Shown piece after piece: positions 53,088 through 62,680 of a stretch of DNA of 64,000 nt. The stretch's first letter is position 1. The number at the start of each line of letters is the position of its first letter. The notes beneath the pieces were generated by a model. The model was not told the DNA's origin. It saw only the letters and a list, made by a program, of their open reading frames with translations, and did no database searches. A program made the position numbers and the translations under genes. The stretch is from positions 1-64,000 of the forward strand of contig JADKCK010000050.1 of the NCBI GenBank assembly GCA_016718845.1, in the 5' to 3' direction. The stretch comes from Sphingobacteriales bacterium. GTDB lineage: Bacteria > Bacteroidota > Bacteroidia > Chitinophagales > UBA2359.

Positions 53088-54871
53088 TTATTGTTGCGTA
53101 TGTATAAGTTGTTGGCGATAAGCTTTAAAGATGTTAGACTTAGTGATAAAGCCTTTGTATTGTTTGCCTTCGACAACGGGTAGATTCCAAGCATCGGCAT
53201 CGTCAAATTTTTTCATAACGGCTTGCATGGTATCGGTAATTTGGATAATAGCTGGGGGCTGTTGAATAAGTCCTTTATCGGCAATACTTTGGCTTAAATC
53301 GGTTTTGAACATAATAGGCAAAATGTTTTCGAGCAGCACAAAACCTATAAATTGCTGTTTGTCATCTACAACCGGAAAAATGTTGCGTTTTGATTTCGTT
53401 ACAGCATCTAACAAAACCGAAAAAGGTGCATCGGGCGATACAGTTTCGAAATTAGTTTCGAGTAGTTTTTCTATTTTAAGGTAGTTTAGTACGTTTTCGT
53501 CTTTGTTGCGGGTTAGCAATAAACCTTGTTCGGCTAGGCGCTTTGTGTCCATCGAGTAAGGTTCAAATTGGCGGCAAATGGCATACACTAATGCCGATAC
53601 TAACATAATAGGTATCATTAGTTCGTAGCCATGTGTAAGCTCAAGTATTAAAAAAATGGCAGATAAGGGGGCGTAAAACACACCGCTTAACATACCTGCC
53701 ATGCCCACCATTATAAAATTACTTTCGGACACTTGTTGGCTAGTAAACATGTTGATAGACCGCGAGAGTAAAAAACCTACGTATCCACCTACAAACAACG
53801 AGGGTGCAAAGTTGCCACCATTACCCCCCGACGAAAGTGTAACAGCCGTAGCAAATACTTTTATAAGGGCTATGGCAGCAATAAAAACCAGTATTTGGTA
53901 GGGTTGTGTAATATAATCGGCTAATAGGCTGTTGTGTAGTAGGGCTTCGGGGTTGCTTTCGGCTAATAGGGTAATGCTGCTATAACCCTCGCCAAACAAA
54001 GACGGAAACAATATCATCAACAAAAACAATATGCCGCCGCCAATAATGCCGCGTAAATAGGCATTTTGAGGTAATTGTTTAAAAAAATGCTCGACACGGC
54101 GAGTAGAACGTGCATAATAAATAGCTACAAAAGCAACAATGTTGGCTAACAAAAAGTAATAGGGCAGGTTGTAGTAATCAAAGGGTTGTTTAAGTACAAA
54201 CGAGAACAAAATGTTTTCGTCCAAAATTATTTTAGAACACAATGCCCCACACACCGCCGACACCATTAAGGGCACATAAGCGGTGGTAGATGCTCCGGTT
54301 AGTAAAACCTCGAGGGCAAACACCACACCTGTAATAGGCGCATTAAAAGCAGCACCTATACCTGCCGCAGCACCACAGGCAAGCAGTAGGCTGCGGTCGC
54401 GGTAGTTTAAGCCCACTATTTGGGCTAAATTTGAGCCTAATGCAGAGCCTGTAACCACAATAGGAGCCTCTAAACCCGCCGAACCACCAAATCCAACCGT
54501 TAAACCACTAGTTATAATATGGGCATAGGTATTTTGAGGCTTTATGCAACTCGATTTTTGTGCTATGGCATACAACACACTGGCTGTACCTTTGTTTATT
54601 TGCCCATTAAGCACATAGCGTACAAAAATAATGGTTAGCAATATGCCTATCGTCGGAAACACTGCCCACCAATAATGTCCTATTATTTGGTTTTCATCGC
54701 CTAATATTAAGTTTCGGATATGGTGTACCATTATTTTAAGCAAAACTGCCATCAAACCTGCACATATGCCTACAATGATAGATAAGGTTATTAAAAACTG
54801 ATGTTGATTTAGTTTTATTTGTAGCCATGCAAAAATTGGCTAAATTTTTTTTCTAAAAATTGATAGATCAT
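53088..54871 (-). CDS. ClC-type chloride channel/antiporter with CBS domains (one frameshift near the start)
   Basis: The intact ORF is 54755-53088. In the same frame IVGICAGLMAVLLKIMVHHIR reads upstream to near 54835, and the ATG at 54871 (MIYQFLEKKFSQFL) joins after restoring one base near 54833, giving about 595 residues. ClC signatures: GSAGLEAPIVVTGSALGS (selectivity filter), GAAAGIGAAFNAPITGVVFALE, and GGNGGNFAPSLFVGGYVGF. Two CBS domains follow (FPVVDDKQQFIGFVLLENI and WNLPVVEGKQYKGFITKSNI), which usually sense nucleotides. The glutamate gate position of E. coli ClC (GREGP) is GLEAP here. Chloride/proton exchange or passive chloride flow is predicted. The octamer array begins right upstream. 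Confidence 0.87.
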
Positions 54872-54885
54872 GATTTAAAAATAAT

Positions 54886-55125
54886 AAGTGAAGTGGTGAA
54901 AAGAGTGAAGTGGTGATGTGGCGAATTGTGATGTGGCGAAGTGGTGAAATTGTGATGTGGCGAAGTAGTAATACTGGTAGCAGCGATACTTGTATCGCCT
55001 AGGCAATATTTGTATGGCATTGCAGCGCAAGTATTAATCTCAATGTGGTGATGTTTAGATGTGGCGATGTGGGAATGTTGTGATGTAGCGATGTTGTGAT
55101 GTGGTGATGTTTAGATGTGGTGATT
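54886..55125. repeat. Octanucleotide array between ClC and 7TM-HD genes
   Basis: Two blocks, 54886-54970 (GTGAAGTG, GTGATGTG and GTGAATTG variants) and 55040-55125 (GATGTGGC, GATGTTGT, GATGTTTA). They are separated by a non-repetitive stretch with GATACTTGTATCGCC. A GGCT/CCAACAGC word at 55125-55155 follows. Reading on the minus strand, the first block lies 15 bases ahead of the ClC start. Confidence 0.85.
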
Positions 55126-55159
55126 AGCATGAAGCGGACAGCCAACAGCTAGTAGCCGT

Positions 55160-57310
55160 TTAATTAACCTTATCCATTTCGGGGTAGCTAATGCGCACGT
55201 GGTACAAGCTGCGCAATTGTTTTTTGAACACTTTGCGCACCACTGTAATGTCTTTAAAACTAAGTGGGCAGTTGGCAAATTGGTTAAATCGTATTTTGGA
55301 GTCTATGATGCTGTCTACCAATCGGTTTATGTCTTCATCGTTGGGGTTTTTTAGGCTACGACAAGCTGCCTCTATCGAATCTGCCATCATCACAACGGCT
55401 GTTTCTTTTGAGTAGGGTAGAGGTCCTGGGTATCGGAACAGTTTTTCGTCGGCATCGGCATTAGGGTTTTCTTTTATGTAGTGATAATAAAAGTACTCCA
55501 TACGCGATGTGCCATGGTGCGTGCGTATAAAATCGGCGATGATGGTGGGCAATCCGTTTTGGCGGGCAAGGTCTATACCATCAATTACATGTGCTTTAAT
55601 AATTTGGGCACTTTGTATGTAGGGTAGGTCGTCGTGGGGGTTAGTTTCGGTTTTTTGGTTTTCGATAAAGTAGCCGGGTCTAAGGGTTTTGCCAATATCG
55701 TGGTATAGTGCGCCTACTTTGGTAAGCAGGGCATTGGCACCAATGGCAGTTGAGGCGGCTTCGGCAAGGGTTGCCACTTGCAACGAGTGCCAAAACGTGC
55801 CGGGTGCTTTGTGCGATAACTCTTGCAACAAAGGATTGTTGAGGTAGCTAAGTTCGGCAAGGGTAATATCGGACACAAAACCAAAAAGCCGCTCAAAAAT
55901 ACTGATAAGTGGATAGGTAAGTAAGGTTAAAAAGCAATTAATTACCAACCAACCCACATTAATTAAGGCTATACCTTTTAAGCTGCCCTCTTGTATTAGT
56001 ATAATGCTTACATAACTAAGCTCGTAAATCAAAAAAATGATGGCGGTATCAATAAAAAACTGCGACCAATAGTAAGTTCTTTCGTTTAACGTAATGGCTG
56101 TTAAACCTACAAGGGCTTGCATTGTGGTAAACTCGTAGCTCATTGGCACTACAAAACTAGCCAATAAAACAGTGGTGACATGTACATATTGCGCCACCGA
56201 TGTGCCAAAAAAGTTGCGCATAATAATAGGTACTACACAATAGGGTAGCACATATAGGCTAAGGGTGGCATTGCTAGATTGTTGCAACTCGGAGGTAAAA
56301 CGGGCTATAAGCAAAAAAATGGCAATGTTGCTCAATATAAAACTAAGGCTAAATAGATTGTCAAAAATAGCTCGATGAAAAGTTTGGATAAACAGCATGA
56401 GTGCGCTAATTATCAACAAAGTAAGCAACATATAGCCTATATTTACCCCATAGTGGTTGAGCATATCTGTTGAACGACCCGAAAAAACAGCCGTTTCGTA
56501 GGCTTGTTTTAACGACAATAGTTTTTGATAATGCAAAGGTTGCACAATTACACCTTGCCGTATAATTTCCTCGTTTTGTTGTACTACACCCTCGGTCTCA
56601 AACACATTGCCTATTTGTGTACTTAGGGCTTTATCGGTTAATGCCTTGTTGCATTGTATGTTGTAGCGTAGTTGTTCGCACACCATTTTTTTAAACACAT
56701 TGGGCAAAGCTACATTGCGGTTGCTGATATATTGGCATGCATCGGGTATCGAGGTAAAAAAATCGTCGGTATTACGTGGCGTAGCTTTGTTGCCCTCCAT
56801 TAGGTTTATTTGCGATAATAGTCCGCTTGTTTCATCGGTTAGTGCATTCTGTTTGCACGCCGAGGGGTCAATGATACCAATAGCATACACCGACTCTAAC
56901 AAAACAATAGCGTTGTTGGCAAACTTTATCGAGTCGTTTTTATTAAATTTAGTGCCGCTTATCGAGTCGTTTTTTAGTACCTTAAACTGGCTTTGATAAT
57001 TGGCAACCAAACGCCTACGGGCATCTAAGGCTACCGTAGTATCGGTTTGATAATAGGGTATAAAACCACCAATAATGCGCTGTTTCTCTACAGCCAAACT
57101 GTCGGCTTGTTTGGCTATAGTAAACTTAAAGGGCGCGTACAAATCTTTATACAACCAAGGTTTGCCTAATTCAAAGTCGTAGCCAAATTGTTTGCGCGGA
57201 AAAATAAAGAAAATGATTATCACCGCCATCGCTACAATAAAGTGGCGGGCAAGTGCATGATGATTATGAACGATAAACGCAACTATATTGCGCAATTTAA
57301 TTGATTTCAT
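55160..57310 (-). CDS. 7TM-HD membrane phosphodiesterase (PgpH-like)
   Basis: About 716 residues from the ATG at 57310; the frame extends to 57319 with TTG. Membrane helix near 30-45, an extracytoplasmic 7TMR-HDED sensor region (about 60-290), seven membrane helices (about 300-490), and a cytoplasmic HD phosphohydrolase domain: APGTFWHSLQVATLAEAAS, then KVGALYHDIGKTLRPGYFIENQ with the metal-binding HD pair, FIRTHHGTSRMEYFYYHYI and KETAVVMMADSIEAAC. In Firmicutes such PgpH proteins hydrolyse cyclic di-AMP; Bacteroidota homologues are inferred to act on the same nucleotide. The complete set of HD residues suggests activity. Divergent from the Uma2 gene. Confidence 0.9.
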   Translation of the reverse strand: MKSIKLRNIVAFIVHNHHALARHFIVAMAVIIIFFIFPRKQFGYDFELGKPWLYKDLYAPFKFTIAKQADSLAVEKQRIIGGFIPYYQTDTTVALDARRRLVANYQSQFKVLKNDSISGTKFNKNDSIKFANNAIVLLESVYAIGIIDPSACKQNALTDETSGLLSQINLMEGNKATPRNTDDFFTSIPDACQYISNRNVALPNVFKKMVCEQLRYNIQCNKALTDKALSTQIGNVFETEGVVQQNEEIIRQGVIVQPLHYQKLLSLKQAYETAVFSGRSTDMLNHYGVNIGYMLLTLLIISALMLFIQTFHRAIFDNLFSLSFILSNIAIFLLIARFTSELQQSSNATLSLYVLPYCVVPIIMRNFFGTSVAQYVHVTTVLLASFVVPMSYEFTTMQALVGLTAITLNERTYYWSQFFIDTAIIFLIYELSYVSIILIQEGSLKGIALINVGWLVINCFLTLLTYPLISIFERLFGFVSDITLAELSYLNNPLLQELSHKAPGTFWHSLQVATLAEAASTAIGANALLTKVGALYHDIGKTLRPGYFIENQKTETNPHDDLPYIQSAQIIKAHVIDGIDLARQNGLPTIIADFIRTHHGTSRMEYFYYHYIKENPNADADEKLFRYPGPLPYSKETAVVMMADSIEAACRSLKNPNDEDINRLVDSIIDSKIRFNQFANCPLSFKDITVVRKVFKKQLRSLYHVRISYPEMDKVN

Positions 57311-57466
57311 AGACAACAATTAGGGGTATTGAGCTTGTTTAAACACGCCTCACAAATGTAGGGCTTTTTTCAAAAATAATGGCTTATTATCGCCAATAAA
57401 TCTACTAATGTTGTAAAGATTGTGTATCTTTGCCCTATTGTTAACACTAAATAAACTACTTCTGTT

Positions 57467-58033
57467 ATGCCTAACACCTTAATAGACATAAACCAAGCCA
57501 TTTTTACCCCCGAAGAATATATCGCTTTTGAAGAACAAAGCGACATAAAACACGAATTTGATAACGGAAAACTACGACCTATACCCGGAACAACAGACCA
57601 ATACAACAATATCGCCTTAAATTGCGCCTTTATTTTACGCCAAAACCTTAAAGGTAAGGGCTGTAGTACATTTATGGAAAGTGTAAAATTACAAGTAAAT
57701 CCTACCCGTTATACTTATCCCGATGTTTTTGTTTGTTGCGACGAACGCGACACAAACGACCATTACATTAAACGCTATCCCGTGTTGATTATAGAAGTAT
57801 TATCGCCCACTACTCGCTTTTACGACCTAACCGACAAATTTATTCAGTACCGAAATATAGATACTCTACAATATTATATAGCTATAGACACCGAAAAAGT
57901 GTTTGCCCAATGTTTTTTAAGAAAAGAAAATAACGACTGGGAAGTAGGTATTTATACAGATTTGAACGAAACCATCGAACTGCCCAATTTAAACATGTCA
58001 ATATTGCTTACAGATGCCTACCAAACCAACTAA
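57467..58033 (+). CDS. Uma2 family (DUF820) restriction-endonuclease-like protein
   Basis: 188 residues of the PD-(D/E)XK fold: YIAFEEQSDIKHEFDNGKLRPIPG at the N-terminus, then TRYTYPDVFVCCDERD, where the Asp of the nuclease core sits, and PVLIIEVLSPTTRFYDLTDKFIQYRNIDTLQYYI with the conserved E-x-V-L-S-x-x-T and D-x-x-x-K-x-x-x-Y. Despite the 'Uma2 endonuclease' name, function is unknown and the family is expanded in many genomes. A TATCTTTG -7 box lies at 57425-57432 between the divergent genes. Confidence 0.88.
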   Translation: MPNTLIDINQAIFTPEEYIAFEEQSDIKHEFDNGKLRPIPGTTDQYNNIALNCAFILRQNLKGKGCSTFMESVKLQVNPTRYTYPDVFVCCDERDTNDHYIKRYPVLIIEVLSPTTRFYDLTDKFIQYRNIDTLQYYIAIDTEKVFAQCFLRKENNDWEVGIYTDLNETIELPNLNMSILLTDAYQTN

Positions 58034-58488
58034 TACCTTTAAGTTGATAGATAACAAAAAGGCACTGTATTTTAACCATTCAGGGATGATACGATAACAA
58101 ACTTACCCACAAAAATCTGTCGTAGTACCAACAAAAAAGTGGCACTGCGACATTTTTTGTAGCTACTTCCGCAAAAGTTCGTTATTTTGATGCCTATTTG
58201 TAGATAAAATGGCTTTTGGGGTGGTAGTACTAAATAACCGATACAACCGCAAATTGTTAAAAAGCTATTCACACAATGTGGTGGCACTTGTTTTTTAGTA
58301 TGTAAGTTGCAAACTAAAAGATAACAGATTTGGTAGAAAATCTCTGTGTTCTCCGTGTCTCCGTTGTAAATTAAAAAACAAGCTGCTGTAAATTGAGCAA
58401 CCATTTACTACGTTGCAATGTCTATATCAAACTAAATTGGCACTAATTTTGACTTCATCACCACATACATCACTACTAAAACTACCTT
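58034..58488. other. Intergenic with a dispersed CTCCGTGTCTCCGTTG repeat and octamers
   Basis: No gene. 58344-58375 is a copy of the repeat of the 31180-31510 cluster (CTCTGTGTTCTCCGTGTCTCCGTTGTAAA). 58452-58475 has a few CATCACCA/CATACATC octamers shortly before the ATG at 58489. An ORF at 58072-58404 on the minus strand covers this repeat and shows no protein-like features. Confidence 0.6.
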
Positions 58489-60438
58489 ATGGGCAATAGT
58501 TACCTGCTTACTTTTTTGTTGTTTTTTGTTTTTACAAGCAATTTATCGCTTTATGCCCAAACAAACAACAATACCCAAAACCTTACCGACATGCAGTTCC
58601 TGTCGTATGGCAAAATACCCACTTGGACAGGCGTAGCCTCCAATTGGCAAACCTCCACGCCCACCATCAACCTCTACGATACCAAACGCTACAAAGGTCA
58701 CTCAACCTATGTAATGAGCGTATTAAAGGGCTGCAAAAATTTTAGCGAATTTAAAAACCTAGTTAGCACCCCCGACCGCCGCCAATATGTACCGTTTTTT
58801 CTGTACGATTTGCGCACCATGCCCATCTCTATAAAAAAACAAAGCTATAATTGGGCAATTTGGGTAGAGGATTATAACTTTACCGACACCGACGCGCAAA
58901 TAACCGAACTGCTGTTGCGTTTAGCCCAGCTAATACCGCCCAAAGTACCCGGTTTTAACAACAAAGGCATTATATTGTTGGCTACCAACGCCACTACCAA
59001 ACTTCATCAGCGCCTATCGCCTAAACTGTTAGCCAATGGTTACGCCACTTTAACCATCGAAGAAATGCGACAAAAAACAGGCAGTCGCAAACAACAAGTA
59101 TTAAATGCAGGTACTGTTACAGGCAAATTAATAGTAGTGAACAACAACCAAGAAGCCCAAAAACTGTTACCCACCGATATTGCCGTATACAATTATGTAC
59201 CCCTCGAGGTGCCACCCGTTGCGGGCATCATCACCCTACACCCACAAACACCCCTATCGCACACCGCCATTTTAGCTAAAAACCGCAAAACCGTTAATGT
59301 ATACGTGCCAAGCCTTAGCAGCATTAATGGCGCCGATAAATACGTGGGCAAAACCGTAACACTAAGGGCTTATGGTCGCGAGATATCAATGTATATTGCC
59401 AACACCAACCTACCCAACACCCAAACAACACCTACACAAGTACCTTTGCAATTGCCCACCGCCTCAAAAGCATTGGGCTACAAAGTATGGGCTTTTGACA
59501 AAACCGCCGAAAGCCTATTAACCATCGAAAACATTGGCACCAAAGCCGCTAACTATGCCCGCTTGCAACGTTTATTGGGCGATGCGTTTGTACGCAAAGG
59601 CTATGCTGTAGGGTATCAACCCTATTTTGAGGTAGTAGCACAACAAGCACAACCTTATATCGACCAACTACTACAACAAAAAAAACAACTAAGCAAACCC
59701 GACATAAACCGCTACCTACAAAACATACAGCAGTGCATCAAAGAAAGCAAAGTGCCACCCCAAACCATACAAGCCATACGCCAGCTTATTCAAAACCAAT
59801 ACCCATACAGCCGCATACGCCTACGCAGCTCTACCAACTGCGAAGACCTACCCCAATTTAACGGAGCAGGTCTTTACGACTCAGAGGGCGTCGATGCTTG
59901 GCAATCGAACAAAAAACTAAGCAAAGCTATCTTAAATGTATACGCCTCGTTGTGGAACGATAGGGCATTTTGGGAGCGCGACTACTTTAACATCAACCAA
60001 CAACAAGCCGCCATGGCATTGCACATAAACGAGGCTTTTGACGATGATAACGAACTAGCAAATGGCGTAATCTTAACCGAACCCGCCGCCAAAAGTATCA
60101 AAATATTGGTAAACATACAAGCCGACGACGTATTAGTAACCAACCCCACAACCGCCAACGAAACCCCCGAATCGTTTTATATTGACCCTAAACTAAAACA
60201 AATTGTTGCCATAAATAGCTACTCAAGCCGTCAAAACATATTGCTAAACTACCGCAGCCGCCAATACCTTGTTGAGCAGTTAGCCGACATAAGCACCAAA
60301 ACCCATGCTTATTTTACGCAAAATAAAAAAGATTATGGCGTAGATATGGAGTTTAAAATTGTGTGCAACAACGATGGTACTTTACAACTGTTTATAAAAC
60401 AAGCACGCTTATTGCAAATTGTTAATGGTGAATTGTAA
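58489..60438 (+). CDS. Exported PEP-synthase-like protein with swivelling and ATP-grasp domains
   Basis: 649 residues. Signal peptide about 1-24 (LLTFLLFFVFTSNLSLYAQ). Residues about 25-200 are not recognised (SYGKIPTWTGVASNWQ). The swivelling phosphohistidine-like domain lies at about 200-290: TGKLIVVNNN, PLEVPPVAGIITLHPQTPLSHTAILAKNRK, with the candidate phospho-His in PLSHTAIL. The PEP/pyruvate-binding ATP-grasp domain follows at about 420-645: YPYSRIRLRSSTNCEDLPQFNGAGLYDSEGV, the RxSSxxEDxxxxxxxGxxD signature, then VDMEFKIVCNNDGTLQLFIKQAR. PEP synthase and PPDK have ATP-grasp first and the His domain second; here the order is reversed. Known in exported proteins of several lineages; the reaction is not established. 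Outside the cytoplasm there would normally be no ATP, which makes the role unclear. Confidence 0.82.
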   Translation: MGNSYLLTFLLFFVFTSNLSLYAQTNNNTQNLTDMQFLSYGKIPTWTGVASNWQTSTPTINLYDTKRYKGHSTYVMSVLKGCKNFSEFKNLVSTPDRRQYVPFFLYDLRTMPISIKKQSYNWAIWVEDYNFTDTDAQITELLLRLAQLIPPKVPGFNNKGIILLATNATTKLHQRLSPKLLANGYATLTIEEMRQKTGSRKQQVLNAGTVTGKLIVVNNNQEAQKLLPTDIAVYNYVPLEVPPVAGIITLHPQTPLSHTAILAKNRKTVNVYVPSLSSINGADKYVGKTVTLRAYGREISMYIANTNLPNTQTTPTQVPLQLPTASKALGYKVWAFDKTAESLLTIENIGTKAANYARLQRLLGDAFVRKGYAVGYQPYFEVVAQQAQPYIDQLLQQKKQLSKPDINRYLQNIQQCIKESKVPPQTIQAIRQLIQNQYPYSRIRLRSSTNCEDLPQFNGAGLYDSEGVDAWQSNKKLSKAILNVYASLWNDRAFWERDYFNINQQQAAMALHINEAFDDDNELANGVILTEPAAKSIKILVNIQADDVLVTNPTTANETPESFYIDPKLKQIVAINSYSSRQNILLNYRSRQYLVEQLADISTKTHAYFTQNKKDYGVDMEFKIVCNNDGTLQLFIKQARLLQIVNGEL

Positions 60439-60610
60439 ATGGTAAAAAAAGGCTTTACTAATTTTACTGAATTTTGAATTTTGGACTGTTGGTGTTAACA
60501 ATAGTACGCTGCAAAGGTTTTATGTTAGGCAGAAATAGGTAACGGTTTTATTTTTAAACCCCGAAGGGGTGGTATGATTATAGAAATTTATTATTACACA
60601 CAAAAAAAAA

Positions 60611-60647
60611 TGCCAACTGCTTTTTTAGGGCAGTTGGTATTTTTTTG
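60611..60647 (+). terminator. Terminator after the PEP-synthase-like gene
   Basis: Nine-base stem GCCAACTGC/GCAGTTGGT (one G-U) around TTTTTTAGG, followed by ATTTTTTTG. It lies 170 bases after the stop codon. Confidence 0.75.
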
Positions 60648-60689
60648 TGTAATAAACACTCAAACGCACCAAATTTCAATACTTTTGGG

Positions 60690-60854
60690 TATCTTTGTGC
60701 TAAACTAAACAAGTGTAAGTTTTTTACAACAACCCCCTTTTTTATCATAATGGCACAAGCTTTCTTATCCAAATACATTACCCTTGCCGTCCAAAATGCC
60801 CCGTGTATCAACTCCTCCTCCTTTGGAGGAGGCTGGGAGGAAGCTAAAAAATAA
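60690..60854 (+). other. Promoter-like box and a 34-codon ORF ending in a CTCCTCC/GGAGGAGG hairpin
   Basis: A TATCTTTG -7 box at 60690-60697 precedes an ATG at 60751. The ORF (MAQAFLSKYITLAVQN) runs into a palindromic element (CTCCTCCTTTGGAGGAG at about 60816-60833, then GCTGGGAGGAAG), which is a word repeated in many Bacteroidota genomes. The ORF may be the 5' stub of a truncated gene. Confidence 0.4.
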
Positions 60855-60937
60855 ACTACTTATAAAGCAACCCCAAGCACTTTATTTACGTCTATGGTAT
60901 AAAGCCTATATCTTATACCATTGAAAAACATTTTCCG

Positions 60938-62680
60938 ATGATTAAACACTTACACTTATCCCTTATTTTTGTGGCGATGCTACTAAACCTAAACAGCAGT
61001 AGCTGGGCGCAAACACCCGCATCAAGTGCTTGGTGTGCAGCCAATGCCTATCACCAAAACCGCTACGATACCGACAGCAACTATCAGCAGCAGTTTACTA
61101 ACCAACAGCAACTAATCTACAACAAAGTTGTTGAAATGGCACATCAGCCCAACACCGAGCGTAGTTTGCACGTATTGCCTATGGTGGTACATATTGTGTC
61201 GCCGCCCGGCACGCCCGTTGGCACAGGCAACAACCTAACCGATGCCCAAGTGTTGGCAGGTTTGGCATTGCTTAACCAATCGTTTAGCAACACAGGCAGT
61301 TTTCAAACACCAAGCGGTGTAGATACCGAAATACAGTTTTGTTTGGCACAACGCGACCCCGCAGGGCAACCCACCAATGGCATTACTCGGCACAGCAGCC
61401 CCATTGTTGCCCAAGCCGATTGTGGCGGTAACGCCTTTAACTATGGCGACGAAAATCAATTGTTTGATATTGTTAACTGGGATTGTTGCCAGTATATAAA
61501 TGTGTATCTTGTCACCGACATTACAGGTGCCGGCTATGGCTGTAGCGTGGCGGGTTATGCCACCGTTGGCTCTGCTTGTGGATTTATGATTCAAGAAAGC
61601 CAATACTGGAACACCATCAGCGGCACACAAGTTACTGCCCACGAAATGGGGCATTTCTTTGGTTTATGGCACACTTTTCAGGGCGGTTGTGCCAATACAG
61701 GTAATTGTTTAGCCGATGGCGATGCCGTTTGCGATACACCACCCGACAACGAAACTTTTAACCCTTGTGTTGCCAATACTTGCAACACCGACACCCCCGA
61801 CCTGCCCGACGATACCCAAAACTATATGGACTACGGTGCTTGCCAACCTTGGCATTTTACACAAGGACAAAAAGACCGTATGCTTGCCACCCTCGAAACA
61901 GTACAGTCTTGCCTGCTTAATTCTATGGGTTGTTTATCACCCTGCCCTGCTCCACTTACAGCATCGGTGGCGGCAAGTGTTACTAATGTGGTGGTTGGCA
62001 CTACCGTAAACTTTACCGGCGCGGCTACCAACGCCAGTGGCTATAGTTACTACATAAATCCTGCATTGCCTTTTGCCAATACCTTAAACAGCAGCTATAC
62101 TTTTAATAGTATCGGCTCGTTTTGGGTAAAATTTAGAGCCATTAGCAACAACAGTTTGTGTATTGATGCCCTCGACTCGTTGCAAATAACGGTATCGTGC
62201 AATGCCAATGCCTTATTTACTGCCAGTAGCACAAGTATTAACGAAGGCACAACCGTTAATTTTACCAACAACAGCACAGGCGGCACAACCAATGCTTGGA
62301 CATTGAACAATGTACCAATTAGCAATGCCGTAAATTACAGCTACACCTTTAGCACCGCAGGCAACTATTATGTTTGCCTAACGGTTAGCAACAATATTTG
62401 CAGCGATATTTATTGCCAAACAATAGGCGTTGCCCCCGATGGTGTGCCAACGGGTTGTGCAGGCAATACGTTTCAGAAAAGTTACGGAGGCAATGCCGAA
62501 GACATAGCTGTTAGCGTAAAAGCCACCACCGACGGCGGTTATGTAATAGCAGGTTATACCAAAAGCTATGGAGCCGGCGACAACGACGGTTTGTTGTTTA
62601 AAACAGCCGCCGACGGAAGTGTTATCTGGACAAAAAAAAATAGGCATTGGCGGTTACAACGAGCAATTAAATGGCGTTAA
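60938..62680 (+). CDS. M43 (pappalysin-type) secreted metalloprotease with PKD domains, first frame
   Basis: 580 residues as read. Signal peptide about 1-24 (SSSWAQT). Pappalysin-like domain with the zinc site HEMGHFFGLWHT at residues 235-246 (ligands H235, H239, H245; catalytic E236) and the Met-turn region QNYMDYG near 300. Cys-rich segments (GGCANTGNCLADGDAVCDTPP) around it match the family. PKD-like modules follow at about 345-510 (TVNFTGAATNASGYSYYI; GTTVNFTNNSTGGTTNAWTLNN, YTFSTAGNYYVCLTV). At 62630-62640 a run of nine As moves the frame; the true protein continues in the next frame (62643-64000). Exported, probably proteolytic on extracellular protein. Confidence 0.9.
   Translation: MIKHLHLSLIFVAMLLNLNSSSWAQTPASSAWCAANAYHQNRYDTDSNYQQQFTNQQQLIYNKVVEMAHQPNTERSLHVLPMVVHIVSPPGTPVGTGNNLTDAQVLAGLALLNQSFSNTGSFQTPSGVDTEIQFCLAQRDPAGQPTNGITRHSSPIVAQADCGGNAFNYGDENQLFDIVNWDCCQYINVYLVTDITGAGYGCSVAGYATVGSACGFMIQESQYWNTISGTQVTAHEMGHFFGLWHTFQGGCANTGNCLADGDAVCDTPPDNETFNPCVANTCNTDTPDLPDDTQNYMDYGACQPWHFTQGQKDRMLATLETVQSCLLNSMGCLSPCPAPLTASVAASVTNVVVGTTVNFTGAATNASGYSYYINPALPFANTLNSSYTFNSIGSFWVKFRAISNNSLCIDALDSLQITVSCNANALFTASSTSINEGTTVNFTNNSTGGTTNAWTLNNVPISNAVNYSYTFSTAGNYYVCLTVSNNICSDIYCQTIGVAPDGVPTGCAGNTFQKSYGGNAEDIAVSVKATTDGGYVIAGYTKSYGAGDNDGLLFKTAADGSVIWTKKNRHWRLQRAIKWR

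Noticed and set aside
58072..58404. A 110-residue minus-strand protein
   Set aside because: It covers a dispersed repeat and has no consistent composition; the region is intergenic.
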